From positions 1-64,000 of the forward strand of contig JARFNK010000017.1 of NCBI GenBank assembly GCA_029167225.1: a DNA stretch of 64,000 nucleotides, written 5' to 3'. A program made the position numbers and the translations under genes. This document shows positions 24,930 to 33,499 of this stretch, in pieces (positions within the stretch are counted from its first letter, which is position 1; each line of letters opens with the position of its first letter). Under the pieces are notes generated by a model, which had not been told where the DNA came from, ran no database searches, and saw only the letters and a program-made list of their open reading frames with translations. This DNA comes from Sphingobium arseniciresistens. GTDB taxonomy: Bacteria; Pseudomonadota; Alphaproteobacteria; Sphingomonadales; Sphingomonadaceae.

Positions 24930-27254
24930 TCAAAAGGTCCGGCGTAGCGTGACGCCCAGTTCGCGATCGTTCGTGACCGTGCCGATCCGCAGGCCGGACG
25001 GCACGCCGAAGATGGTCCATGGGCCACCATCAGTATCTTCGACCACCTTGTTGAACAGGTTCTTGCCCCAGACGCTCAGTTCCCATTTCTTGTCTGGACT
25101 GAACACCCCGATCGACCCGTTCACCGTGGTATAGCCGGGGAAAGTCCGTCCGGTCTGCGGGAAATAGGAGCTGCTGCGCGTGAAGGAGTTCAGCCGGATA
25201 TAGGCGGGGATCTGGCCGACTTCGAAATTATAGTTGGTATTGGCCGTGAAGCTCACCTTGGGCAGCGATCCAAGGGGGCCGTTCAGCTTACAGATGCTGA
25301 CATAGCGGCCCTGCTGGACGCGCGGGATCCCGTCGACGTCAAGTTCGCCATCGCCATTATAGTCGTTGCAGGGCAAATCGGCGTTGGAGAAGTGCGCTTT
25401 GGTATAGGTGAAAATCCCGCCAATGGTCCACGCATCCGTAACCCGTCCGTTCAGCTCGAATTCGACGCCCCGGCTGACGGCATCCCCGTTCCCCGTCATC
25501 GTGCCGAAGCATTGCGGGCCGTTCTGGAGGCCGTCGTCTGTGCCGAAGGCAGGCCCACTGGCGCTGGGCACGCCGGTACAGGCGATGTTGAACTGGGACG
25601 TGATGTAGCCATCGAACTTCTGGTCGAACAGCGTCAGGTTGGCCGTCACCCGACGGTCGAACCACTGCGTCTTGAGCCCCAGTTCGATCGACCGCGACTT
25701 CTCCCGCCCGAAATTGCCGAAGCTCGCAGGGATGGAGGGACGCGGGGCTGCATTGGCGCCGCCCGATCCGGGCCGGAACGACGTGCCGTAGGAGATATAA
25801 GCCATCACGTCAGGGGTGAACTGATGCTGGAAACTCGCATTGCCGGTCACCGCGTCATAGCTCCGCTTCGACCCGTCCACACGGTTGGTAATGTTGACCT
25901 TGCTGTATCGGACGCCAGCCTGGAACTGGTCCTTGTCGGTCAGTTCGAACCGTTGATTGGTAAACAGGCCGAAATCCTTCGTCGTATTCCGGTTAAGCTG
26001 CCCGGTGAACAGCGGTGGCAGGTTCGTCACCCCGTTGGTGCGGACATTCTGCACGAAGACGCCATAGATGAAGTTGTAGAAGCCCTCGCCACTGGACTGA
26101 AGGCGCAGTTCGCTGGAGATCGACCGCCGTTTCGTTCGTACGTCGATATTGCGGGCAAAATTATTGGCTTCCCCGATGCCGGCGAAATCGAAGTTGAGGT
26201 CGGTGAAGTAATCGGTGTTGTTATAGCCGCCGACATAATTGAGCGACAAGCGATCCGACAGGTCATAGCGGGCTGTCGCCGTAACCAGCGCGCCCTTATA
26301 GTCGTTGGGGTTCCTGCCTTCTGTGAGGGCAATCTTGTCCTTGAGCGTGAAGGTCTGTCCGCACGCCACCGAACCAACGAGGATCGCGCCGTTCTGATCG
26401 CCCGCGCATGGCGCGCGGCCCTCGATCTGGCGATAGAAATCGCCTGTCTGGTGGGTATATTGCGCCATGATGTCGGCAGAGAAACGGTCGGTGGGAGCCC
26501 AGCTCAATGTGCCGCGCAGAACCGTGGTTTCCTGATAATTGCTTTTGCCGTTGTTGATATTCTTGACCTCGGTCAGGCCGTTGTGATCGTAAATCCCGGC
26601 AAGACGGAAAGCCAGCGTGTTGCTGATCGGCCCGCCAAAGGCGGCCTCGAAACGCTGTCCATCGTGGTCGCTGAGCGTACCTTCGGCATAGCCTTCGAAG
26701 TCGGTAAAGCTGCCCTTCTGCGTCGCGATCGTTAAAGCGCCGGATGGCGAAGGCCGACCGCGCAGCGTACCTTGTGGTCCCTTGAGCACCTCGATCTGGC
26801 CGATATCGAGCGTCGCGGCAAACGCGTCGAACACGGTAATGGGAACTTCGTTCAGATAGGTTTCAACCGTATAGGTCGAGGGGCCGCCACCGCTCGGCAT
26901 CTTGATCCCGCGAAGGGAGATGGATTGTTCAGACGGGCTTGTCTGGGTGAGCGACAGTCCGCCCACCACCGTGGTCAATTCCTGCGTATTTTGAATGTGA
27001 AGATTCTGGATGGTTGCCGCACTTACCACATTGACGGTCTGAGCAACCTTCTGCACCGGCTCGGCGACCTTGTTCGCCGTCACGATGATCTCTTCAATTT
27101 CCATATTACCGCCAGCAGGCGATGCAGCATTTTCCTGCGGTGCCGCGCCGGCAAGCTGAGCCGGCTGCGCCCATGCGCCTGTAGGAATTACAAATGCTGT
27201 TGCTGCTGCGCCACTGATCAAAAATGCGCGTGTACGCCTGGCATGGTTAGCCAT
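24930..27254 (-). CDS. TonB-dependent receptor paired with the rhamnosidase
   Basis: 774 residues: Sec signal peptide (ending TGAWAQPAQ), TonB box in EIEEIIVTANK, plug domain (about 60-170: SISLRGIKMPSGGG, IEVLKGPQGTLRGRPSPSGALTI), then the barrel ending LGVTLRRTF with terminal Phe. The plug KGPQGTL...G pattern is the common sphingomonad nutrient-receptor type. GGGGAGGA precedes the ATG at 27254. It lies just upstream of the GH106 gene and probably imports its rhamnoside. By eye the GC content is lower than in the neighbouring catabolic genes. Confidence 0.92.
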   Translation of the reverse strand: MANHARRTRAFLISGAAATAFVIPTGAWAQPAQLAGAAPQENAASPAGGNMEIEEIIVTANKVAEPVQKVAQTVNVVSAATIQNLHIQNTQELTTVVGGLSLTQTSPSEQSISLRGIKMPSGGGPSTYTVETYLNEVPITVFDAFAATLDIGQIEVLKGPQGTLRGRPSPSGALTIATQKGSFTDFEGYAEGTLSDHDGQRFEAAFGGPISNTLAFRLAGIYDHNGLTEVKNINNGKSNYQETTVLRGTLSWAPTDRFSADIMAQYTHQTGDFYRQIEGRAPCAGDQNGAILVGSVACGQTFTLKDKIALTEGRNPNDYKGALVTATARYDLSDRLSLNYVGGYNNTDYFTDLNFDFAGIGEANNFARNIDVRTKRRSISSELRLQSSGEGFYNFIYGVFVQNVRTNGVTNLPPLFTGQLNRNTTKDFGLFTNQRFELTDKDQFQAGVRYSKVNITNRVDGSKRSYDAVTGNASFQHQFTPDVMAYISYGTSFRPGSGGANAAPRPSIPASFGNFGREKSRSIELGLKTQWFDRRVTANLTLFDQKFDGYITSQFNIACTGVPSASGPAFGTDDGLQNGPQCFGTMTGNGDAVSRGVEFELNGRVTDAWTIGGIFTYTKAHFSNADLPCNDYNGDGELDVDGIPRVQQGRYVSICKLNGPLGSLPKVSFTANTNYNFEVGQIPAYIRLNSFTRSSSYFPQTGRTFPGYTTVNGSIGVFSPDKKWELSVWGKNLFNKVVEDTDGGPWTIFGVPSGLRIGTVTNDRELGVTLRRTF

Positions 27255-27620
27255 GATGATCCTCCCCTGACACTCGGGACCGGTTGTTCGGTTCCCGCCC
27301 ATGATCATCAAATAAATTTATTGCGCTGTCAATTATTCCTGCATTACAATATTTTGTCTCAATATATGGGAAATATCAGAGTAGAACATTGGCTCCTGCC
27401 ATCGTCCAGGGTGGCGCAATTCGTGACGATTAAAGGGGGAACTTGCCAGGTTCCATGAGGGCCGCGCACCGCTGGGCCTGCGCCTGTGGCTCTTCCAAAA
27501 CCCAGCCCGGCTGATGCGCCCGGCAATTGCCTGCATGGGCGCGAAACATCGAAACCGGCAGCAATATGGTAAGGGATCGCGCCGGTCCTGAGTGACAGTG
27601 CGCGTGAGAATGCGTTCTGG
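27255..27620. other. Intergenic region upstream of the rhamnoside TonB receptor
   Basis: 366 bases after the Lrp gene. The receptor-proximal third is AT-rich and contains the promoter at 27304-27332. The rest shows no gene, repeat or hairpin that I can support. Confidence 0.5.
27304..27332 (-). promoter_or_regulatory. Sigma-70-type promoter of the TonB receptor
   Basis: On the minus strand TTGACA (27332-27327), a 17-base AT-rich spacer and GATGAT (27309-27304, four of six consensus bases) lie 50 bases upstream of the start codon. A perfect -35 with ideal spacing makes this the best promoter visible in the window. Confidence 0.6.
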
Positions 27621-28121
27621 TCAGCCGATCGTATCGACGCCGGAGTGCAACCGCACCGATGGCTGGCCTTTGACGATCGGCGACTTGATGACGATGTAGG
27701 AGAAATATTTGCTGACGCCGATATTGCGCTCCAATATCGCCTCCATCATCTCCTGATATTCCGCGATGCTCTTCACCACGAATTTCAGCAAATAGTCGAA
27801 GCCACCGCTGACGAGATGGCATTCCACCAGCTCTTCCAGATTGCGGATGCCCTGTTCGAACTTGATGAAGTCCTGACGCCGGTGATCGCCCAGCGTCACC
27901 GACGTAAAGACCGTCTGGACATTGCCCAGCTTCGCCAGATTGATGTTGGCGCTGTAGCCGGAGATATAGCCGGCATCCTCCAGCCGCTTGACCCGCGCCA
28001 GACAGGGGCTGGGCGATAGCCCGACCTTGTCGGCGAGCTGTGCATTGGTCATCCGGCCGCTCCGCTGGAGTTCGGCCAGGATATTGATGTCTATGCGGTC
28101 AAGTTTGGGCTGGTTCAGCAT
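27621..28121 (-). CDS. Lrp/AsnC-family transcriptional regulator
   Basis: 166 residues: helix-turn-helix (about 6-55; DRIDINILAELQRSGRMTNAQLADKVGLSPSPCLARVKRLEDAGYI) and RAM domain (about 70-150; LVSGGFDYLLKFVVKSIAEYQEMMEAIL). The SPSPCLARVKRLE recognition helix is the Lrp type. It lies 27 bases after the HAD gene on the same strand and can be its last operon member, which suggests it senses a substrate or product of the aminotransferase. Confidence 0.92.
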   Translation of the reverse strand: MLNQPKLDRIDINILAELQRSGRMTNAQLADKVGLSPSPCLARVKRLEDAGYISGYSANINLAKLGNVQTVFTSVTLGDHRRQDFIKFEQGIRNLEELVECHLVSGGFDYLLKFVVKSIAEYQEMMEAILERNIGVSKYFSYIVIKSPIVKGQPSVRLHSGVDTIG

Positions 28122-28148
28122 GGGTCCAACTCTATCACATCCGGGGCA

Positions 28149-28874
28149 TCATTCGCCGCGCAGTTCTTCCTGGTGCGCTTTCACCAGGTCGGCCATCGAA
28201 TCGAAGCGGAAGTCGATGCGCGGCATCTCGCCGGGGTTCATCGTCGCGCCAAACCCTTCCTGCGCATGGCGGCGATAGATCCAGCAGCTGGCGAGGCCAT
28301 GGCGGTTGCCCGGCACATGATCGTGGAACAGGCTTTCGGCCGTGTGCAGGATCTCGCCCGGCGCGATGCCGATGCCGCCGACATGCTTGGCCATATACTC
28401 AAAATTGGCGTCCGCCGGCTTGTAGGCGCCGATATCCTCCGCGGTGTAGATCGCGTCGAACTCCACCTGCAGCTTCTCGTTGCTGTAGCTGAAAGTGCGG
28501 TTGTCGACATTGGAGAGGATGATGAGCTTGTAATATTTCTTGAGATACTGGAGCGCGCCGGCGCTGTCGACGAAGGCCGGCCAGTCGCGCACGGACAGGC
28601 CATAGGCCTCGCAATCGTCGACGGTCACGGACACGCCCCACTGCTCGGCCAGCCGCTTGTAGACGATCGGCAGGATCTCCCGATAGGGCTTGCCCGGCGT
28701 CTGCAGCTGCTGGCTCGATTCATGGAAGGCATGGGCTTCGAGGATTTCGTTGCGGCTGAGCGGGCGGTCGACCTTGCTGGTCAGTCCGCTCAGCGCCTCG
28801 ACCATGCCCGACTCCCAGTCGATCAGGGTGCCGTAGCAATCGAACGAAAGCGCCTTGTACTCAGTCAACCGCAT
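28149..28874 (-). CDS. HAD-family hydrolase, haloacid dehalogenase type II-like
   Basis: 241 residues. Motif I SFDCYGTLIDWE contains the nucleophilic Asp; motif II is ILSNVDN with a Ser; motif III has Lys in GAYKPADANF; and a late acidic motif is less clear (FHDHVPG). The family includes L-2-haloacid dehalogenases and phosphatases with similar sequence. It overlaps the end of the aminotransferase gene by 14 bases, so the two are co-expressed. A 2-substituted acid or phosphate substrate in amine catabolism is a guess. No dehalogenase function should be assumed from the name. Confidence 0.82.
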   Translation of the reverse strand: MRLTEYKALSFDCYGTLIDWESGMVEALSGLTSKVDRPLSRNEILEAHAFHESSQQLQTPGKPYREILPIVYKRLAEQWGVSVTVDDCEAYGLSVRDWPAFVDSAGALQYLKKYYKLIILSNVDNRTFSYSNEKLQVEFDAIYTAEDIGAYKPADANFEYMAKHVGGIGIAPGEILHTAESLFHDHVPGNRHGLASCWIYRRHAQEGFGATMNPGEMPRIDFRFDSMADLVKAHQEELRGE

Positions 28875-30240
28875 TACGAATCTCCTTGATGTCCAGTACG
28901 GCGTCGAGCGTCTTTGTGAAGCGCTCGATCAGCAGGTCAATATCCGCTTCCGTGCAGATCAGCGGCGGCGCGAAGCCGACGATGCCGTCGGTGAAAGCGC
29001 GGAAAATAAGGCCATTGGCATAGCCGGTCCGGGCGAGATGATCGGGCAGGCCCAGCGCAGGCGCGGGCTTGGCCTTGCTCGCCTTGTCCACGACCAGCTC
29101 GACGCCCGCCAGCATCCCGCGTGAACGCACGTCGCCGACGAGGGGATGGTCGGCCAGCGCGGCGAGCTTCTGCCCGAAATAGGCGCCGACCTTCTGCCCA
29201 TTGGCGAGCACGCCGCCCTCCTGATAGAGGCGCATCACCTCCAGCCCGACGGCCGCGCTCACCGGATGCCCGGAATAGGTGAAGCCATGGCCGATCGACG
29301 CGCCGCCCTGCGTATTGTCGGCGATCGCGCGATAGATGCGGTCGGAGAGCAGCACGGCGCCCATCGGGCTGTAGCCGGAGGTCAGGCCCTTCGCCATCGT
29401 CATGATATCCGGAGCCACGCCCTCGGCTTCGCAGGCAAACATTGGCCCGGTGCGGCCGAAGCCGGTGATGACTTCATCGGCCACCATCAGGATGTCGAGT
29501 TCGGTGCAGAGCGCGCGGATGGCCTTCAGCCAGCCAACCGGCGGCACGATGACGCCGCCCGAACCCTGGATCGGCTCGCAGAAGAAGGCTGCGACATTCT
29601 CCGCGCCCAGCGCCTCGACCTTGGCGCGCAGCGCGGCGACCGACATCGCGATCGACGCCTCCCCATCGCCATCGGAACCGTCCCGATAGGGATAGGGCGC
29701 GGGAATGTGATGCTGGAACGGCAGGGGCACGTCAAAATTGGCGTGGAAGGCCGGCAGCGCGGTCAGGCCGGCGCCGGTGCTCGTCGATCCATGATAGCCC
29801 CGCTCCAGCGCGATCATGTGCTTCTTGTGCGGACGGCCTGTGACATTGGCATGGTAACGGATGAAACGCACGGCGCTGTCCACCGCATCAGACCCGCCCA
29901 GGGTGAAATAGACATGGTCGAGATCGCCCGGCGCGACCTCGGCCAGCTTCGCCGCGAGCAGGATCGCCGGCTCGCTGCCGAAGCCGAAATAGCCCGTCGC
30001 ATAGGGCAGCCGCGCCATCTGCTCGGTCGCGGCATCGACGATGCTCTGCTGGCCATAGCCGACATTGACGCACCACAGCCCGGCAAAGCCATCGAGCAGC
30101 CGATGCCCGGCGGCATCGGTCAGATAGACCCCCTCGCCGGACTGCAGCACGGTGACGCCCCGCGCCTCATGCCCGGTCCAGGACGAAACGGGATGGATGA
30201 GATGACTACGATCGGTTTCGATAAGCAAGTTAAGCAGCAT
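28861..30240 (-). CDS. Class III aminotransferase (polyamine/omega-amino acid:pyruvate type)
   Basis: 459 residues. Seen: LHPxxx entry (HLIHPVSSWTGHEARG), DGFAGLWCVNVGYG, HGSTSTGAG, the PLP-binding DEVITGFGRTG with Asp and MTMAKGLTSGYSPMGA with the Schiff-base Lys. This matches the SpuC/beta-alanine:pyruvate group, which transaminates putrescine, cadaverine or beta-alanine to aldehydes. With the SpdH-like flavoprotein and GabD also in the window, a role in putrescine breakdown is plausible. It heads a unit with the HAD and Lrp genes. Confidence 0.88.
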   Translation of the reverse strand: MLLNLLIETDRSHLIHPVSSWTGHEARGVTVLQSGEGVYLTDAAGHRLLDGFAGLWCVNVGYGQQSIVDAATEQMARLPYATGYFGFGSEPAILLAAKLAEVAPGDLDHVYFTLGGSDAVDSAVRFIRYHANVTGRPHKKHMIALERGYHGSTSTGAGLTALPAFHANFDVPLPFQHHIPAPYPYRDGSDGDGEASIAMSVAALRAKVEALGAENVAAFFCEPIQGSGGVIVPPVGWLKAIRALCTELDILMVADEVITGFGRTGPMFACEAEGVAPDIMTMAKGLTSGYSPMGAVLLSDRIYRAIADNTQGGASIGHGFTYSGHPVSAAVGLEVMRLYQEGGVLANGQKVGAYFGQKLAALADHPLVGDVRSRGMLAGVELVVDKASKAKPAPALGLPDHLARTGYANGLIFRAFTDGIVGFAPPLICTEADIDLLIERFTKTLDAVLDIKEIRNAVD

Positions 30241-30533
30241 TGCGCACCTGTCTGGTTACTGCCCGATCGTACCGCGCCTTTTCCCGTCGCGAATTTCGTT
30301 TTTGCATGCCGAAAGGGGTAGCCGCCTCTTTTTTGCAGATCATGCCGGCATATTCTGCTGCCCGGAGACCACCATCAACAACAGCGTCGGAGCCAATAAT
30401 CTCGGGCCTTTAGGCGCCTTGGTGACAGCATCGGCAGACGAAACCGCGCGCATGCCGTGGCAGCATCTACCAGTGAGGAAGCTGCGCCGATCCAACCGGC
30501 GTCCACGTCTGTCTGGTCCTCAGGAGAGCGGCG
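30241..30533. other. Intergenic region upstream of the aminotransferase
   Basis: 293 bases between the small HTH-like gene and the aminotransferase. It must hold the promoter of the aminotransferase unit. I see no clear hexamers, hairpins or further gene. Confidence 0.4.
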
Positions 30534-30911
30534 TCATCCCGCGATGACGGGTGCCATATTGGCCAGCGGCTTCGGCACACCCCGCAGACGATCGACTGGC
30601 CGAACCTTGCCCAGCGACGCCGAGCGCAGGAAGGCATGACCAAGAGCGGCCAGGTCGATGTCCGCAGAACTCCCGGCGACCGGATACCGCGCGCAGAGGG
30701 CTCGCATCATGTCAGGGTTGCTGAGAACGCGATCACGCAGCCGCAGACCCACCGACATACGAACGAGTTGTCCCGCCGCGATCTTTATCCATGTGTTCCA
30801 ACTGATCCCAAGACAGCGCATGATCGTCGTCTGGCCGCCCGCGAACGGCGCCAACACGGGCACGACATCTGGATTGACGATGCACATTCCCGTCGCCTGG
30901 TCCACGGTCAT
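30534..30911 (-). CDS. Small HTH-like hypothetical protein
   Basis: 125 residues from the ATG at 30911, which has a strong ribosome site (GGAGAGGA directly upstream). The central stretch, about residues 30-62 (CLGISWNTWIKIAAGQLVRMSVGLRLRDRVL), has the periodicity of a helix-turn-helix in which GISWNTWIKIAAG contains the turn. I recall short proteins of this style in sphingomonads but cannot name a family. Codon usage looks coding. It could be a small DNA-binding regulator; target unknown. Confidence 0.55.
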   Translation of the reverse strand: MTVDQATGMCIVNPDVVPVLAPFAGGQTTIMRCLGISWNTWIKIAAGQLVRMSVGLRLRDRVLSNPDMMRALCARYPVAGSSADIDLAALGHAFLRSASLGKVRPVDRLRGVPKPLANMAPVIAG

Positions 30912-31224
30912 TCCTCTCCAAGGGCGTCGCGCCCATTCTGTTCCTGGACGGAACCTACGAGCCGATGACGCGCAATCTCTCCTGAAAATCGCCCGATCGC
31001 CGCCGCCCATGCCGTTTCCTGACGCGAGAGCGAAAGATTCTTCCGCGCGGCGGTTCGCCTGAAGGTCCAGCCGCTGCTGTCGAATCCTGCACGATCAACG
31101 GGCGAACGCGCCGCAACCTTCGTGCACTACGGCAGCATCTGCCGGACACCGCATGTCATGCTCGGCGTGCGGAGGATCGCCATCTGCCGCGACCATCACC
31201 ACAACCAAAAAGGGGTATCCACGG
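30912..31224. other. Divergent intergenic region, nothing distinctive
   Basis: 313 bases between the HTH-like gene (minus) and the lipocalin-like exported protein gene (plus). AAAGGGG at 31209-31215 is the ribosome site of the latter. I see no further gene or repeat. Confidence 0.4.
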
Positions 31225-31743
31225 ATGCGTACCATATTGCGGCCTGCCATTTCCGCCCTGCTCGTCCTCGCCGCGACCCACGTCAGTTCCGGCACGCCTG
31301 CCGTTGCCGCCGACGCTGTGCTGACCGATGCGCGCGAGCAGGCGCCCGCCGCGCTGATCGGCCCGTGGAAGGCCGATCTCGCGGCGTCGAAATATGCGGG
31401 AGCCAAGCCCAGGGTCGCCCTGCGCACCTTTGCCTATACGGCCGAGGGCAAGGTGCTGGTGACGTTCATGACCCTGAACGCCCAGGGCAAATTCTCGACC
31501 GGGCACTGGGCCGCGCAGGTCGATGGCACGCCGGCCATCGAATATCACAGCGCCGCCAATTCCGTACCGTACAATGTCGTCAGCTTCACCAAGGTCGACG
31601 AGACGACGCTCAACCTGATCGTGACCCGCCACGGCAAGGTCGACATCCAGGCCGTGTACAAGCTGTCGGCCGATGGCACGACGCTCACCTACAGCTATGG
31701 CGACACTGTCATCGTCTATCGCCGCTGGGACGGCCTGGACTGA
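31225..31743 (+). CDS. Exported small beta-barrel-like hypothetical protein
   Basis: 172 residues. A Sec signal peptide (1-29, ending PAVAADA) is followed by a protein built of short strands: LIGPWKADLAASKY near 45, then alternating strands through VYKLSADGTTLTYSYGDTVIVYRRWD at the end. The opening I-G-x-W-K-A-D and the strand-rich layout resemble lipocalin-like or DUF4488-like periplasmic proteins. AAAGGGG lies 9 bases upstream of the ATG at 31225. A 13-bp hairpin follows. Function unknown. Confidence 0.75.
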   Translation: MRTILRPAISALLVLAATHVSSGTPAVAADAVLTDAREQAPAALIGPWKADLAASKYAGAKPRVALRTFAYTAEGKVLVTFMTLNAQGKFSTGHWAAQVDGTPAIEYHSAANSVPYNVVSFTKVDETTLNLIVTRHGKVDIQAVYKLSADGTTLTYSYGDTVIVYRRWDGLD

Positions 31744-32069
31744 ACGATCTGGACTGAACCGCAGCATCGGCCTTTCGCCCTGGCGCCGCGTGCCGGGTGA
31801 AAGGCCGATGCGCGCGCTGAAAGCTGCGGACTGCGCTCGGCAGGCCCTGCGAATTTGAACGGGAGTATGAAGCGTTTCTCTATGATGAAAAAATAACGCC
31901 AACATGATGGCTATATTGCCAATTATTGGAAATTTGCACAGGAATATTTGTCGACACTGGCGCGAAAAACGCTGGATTCCCGGCTGTTTCGAAAGTTGGC
32001 ACGGCCCCTGCAATGCCTTGGGCACGACCCAGTTCGGGTCGCTCGAGACACACAGGGAAGGAAAAAACC
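31744..32069. other. Intergenic region with terminator and AT-rich leader
   Basis: 326 bases. The first part holds the hairpin at 31764-31811. The second is AT-rich (31860-31940), includes a small palindrome CCAATTATTGG at 31919-31929, and probably holds the promoter for the small exported protein at 32070. Confidence 0.45.
31764..31811 (+). terminator. Hairpin terminator after the exported protein gene
   Basis: Perfect 13-base arms (31764-31776, 31799-31811) with a 22-base GC-rich loop, 20 bases after the stop. No T-tract follows, so it may act weakly or protect the 3' end. Confidence 0.55.
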
Positions 32070-32321
32070 ATGTTCAAATCCGCAGCCATCGTCGCAATCG
32101 CCGCCGTCATGACCACCGTTGCGAGCCCCGCCTTCGCGAAGCCCGAAGGTCGCTTCGGTTCGGCGAAGATCACCTACAATGAAAAGACCAACAAATATTG
32201 CCTGCGTACGGCGCAGCCCAGCTCGCTCATTCCCTCCGTGACCTGCCGCACCGCCGACGCCTGGGCCGATGCCGGTCTGACGATCACCCGCAAGGCTTCC
32301 ACCCAGCTTGCCCAGCGGTAA
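32070..32321 (+). CDS. Small exported protein with two cysteines
   Basis: 84 residues. Signal peptide (1-23, ending ASPAFAK), then a mature part of about 60 residues with KITYNEKTNKYCLR and SVTCRTADAWADAGLTI, that is two cysteines about 15 apart that could form a disulfide in the periplasm. AGGGAAGG precedes the ATG. Similar small proteins with unknown role are common in sphingomonads. The preceding AT-rich spacer suggests its own promoter. Confidence 0.68.
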   Translation: MFKSAAIVAIAAVMTTVASPAFAKPEGRFGSAKITYNEKTNKYCLRTAQPSSLIPSVTCRTADAWADAGLTITRKASTQLAQR

Positions 32322-32590
32322 CGCAAATGGCCTCCCGCCGGGACGGATCGACATTCAGCCCAGATCGGCCTGAACCCAATGTCGGTCCGCCTCGCAAGAT
32401 CCGGGGGACAGCCGCTGGTAGAATGGCGGCGTGAGGGCCTGTGGGGCATGCGACGTGCATCGCCCCATGCCACCCGATGCCGGATCCCATGCCGCATGCG
32501 TACGAAATGGCTCGGCCATTGATCTGGATAGACAAAGCGAAGATAGCCGGGGGCGACCGCCGAAAAGTCGGAAGCCGAAAGCCCCCGCAA

Positions 32591-32974
32591 ATGACATCCT
32601 CCATCGACCTCGCCATCCGCCTGCGCCGAGCCACGTTCAATCGCGCGCTCGCCGAGGCGGACCTGGGCGCCATCGGTCCCATCCTTGCGCAGGACGCGAT
32701 ACTCGTCACCGGCACGGACAGCGCGATCCTCTCCGGACGCAAGGCGCAACTGATGGCCTGGAAGCGCGAATTTTCGGCCCCGGACCGCACGATCTACGTC
32801 CGCACCCCGGACACCATCCTCGCTTCGACCGTGGAGCCCATCGCGCTCGAACATGGCCACTGGCAAGGCACAACCAACGCCCTCCCGCTCGCCTCCGGCA
32901 GCTACACCGCCAAATGGCGCAAGACAGGCGCTGACTGGGTGATCGAAGCCGAAATCTACCTCACCCTTGCCTGA
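32591..32974 (+). CDS. SnoaL/NTF2-like (DUF4440) protein
   Basis: 127 residues with the alternating helix-strand pattern of the NTF2 fold: N-terminal helices (IDLAIRLRRATFNRALAEADLGAIGPILAQDAILVTGTDS) and a C-terminal sheet (LASGSYTAKWRKTGADWVIEAEIYLTLA). The pattern [YW]xAKWRKxGxxWxIxAEI is typical of DUF4440 proteins. The cytoplasmic location is inferred from the lack of a signal peptide when starting at 32591. Roles vary from isomerases to small-molecule binding; none can be chosen. Confidence 0.75.
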   Translation: MTSSIDLAIRLRRATFNRALAEADLGAIGPILAQDAILVTGTDSAILSGRKAQLMAWKREFSAPDRTIYVRTPDTILASTVEPIALEHGHWQGTTNALPLASGSYTAKWRKTGADWVIEAEIYLTLA

Positions 32975-33066
32975 GCATTCAGGGCCGGCGCGGACGGCTC
33001 ACCCATGTCTCGCCGCATTTAACGGACCGGACCGGGGGAGCGCGATTTATGCGCCTGGGCTGGTCA

Positions 33067-33363
33067 TCATGCGCCGGGCCGGCGGCTGTCCTGCGCCTGA
33101 ATCCGCCGTGCCCAGCGATCGGAAACCCGCACCGGCTTCCACAGTCCGGGGCCGACGACGGCAAGAGCGGCGCCAAAACTGCCGGCCATCGTCGCTGTCG
33201 CTGCAAGCAGCATCTGAATCAGCGTAACCACCGCGCGCGGATGGCCGATCACCAGATGGCGCAGCAGCGCCGCCGAGGCGCCCGCCAGCGCGATCAGCGC
33301 CAGCCCCGCCAACCTTAGTCCGATCTGCGCGCGCACATCCTGATACCAATATGTCATGGCCAT
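33067..33363 (-). CDS. Small two-TM membrane protein
   Basis: 98 residues with two hydrophobic segments (about 13-35, LRLAGLALIALAGASAALL, and about 46-72) and a basic C-terminal tail (SDRWARRIQAQDSRR). GAGAGGC precedes the ATG at 33363; an ATG two codons later is equally possible. It lies downstream of kdpE on the same strand after a 136-base gap. I recognise no family and infer only an inner-membrane location. Confidence 0.6.
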   Translation of the reverse strand: MAMTYWYQDVRAQIGLRLAGLALIALAGASAALLRHLVIGHPRAVVTLIQMLLAATATMAGSFGAALAVVGPGLWKPVRVSDRWARRIQAQDSRRPGA

Positions 33364-33499
33364 TGCCTCTCAACGAGGCATGGAAATTACGGATTCACGC
33401 ATAGAATCTCGAGAGGGAGACGGCGCAACATCCATTGAATTTGCATAGGATTTGGCGGGGCCAGCGTATCTGCTCCGCCTTCCCTGCCTCCCCGCTCCA

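Noticed and set aside
28149-28874. True L-2-haloacid dehalogenase
   Set aside because: Only the HAD core is clear; sequence alone does not separate dehalogenases from phosphatases of the same branch, and the aminotransferase context suggests another substrate.
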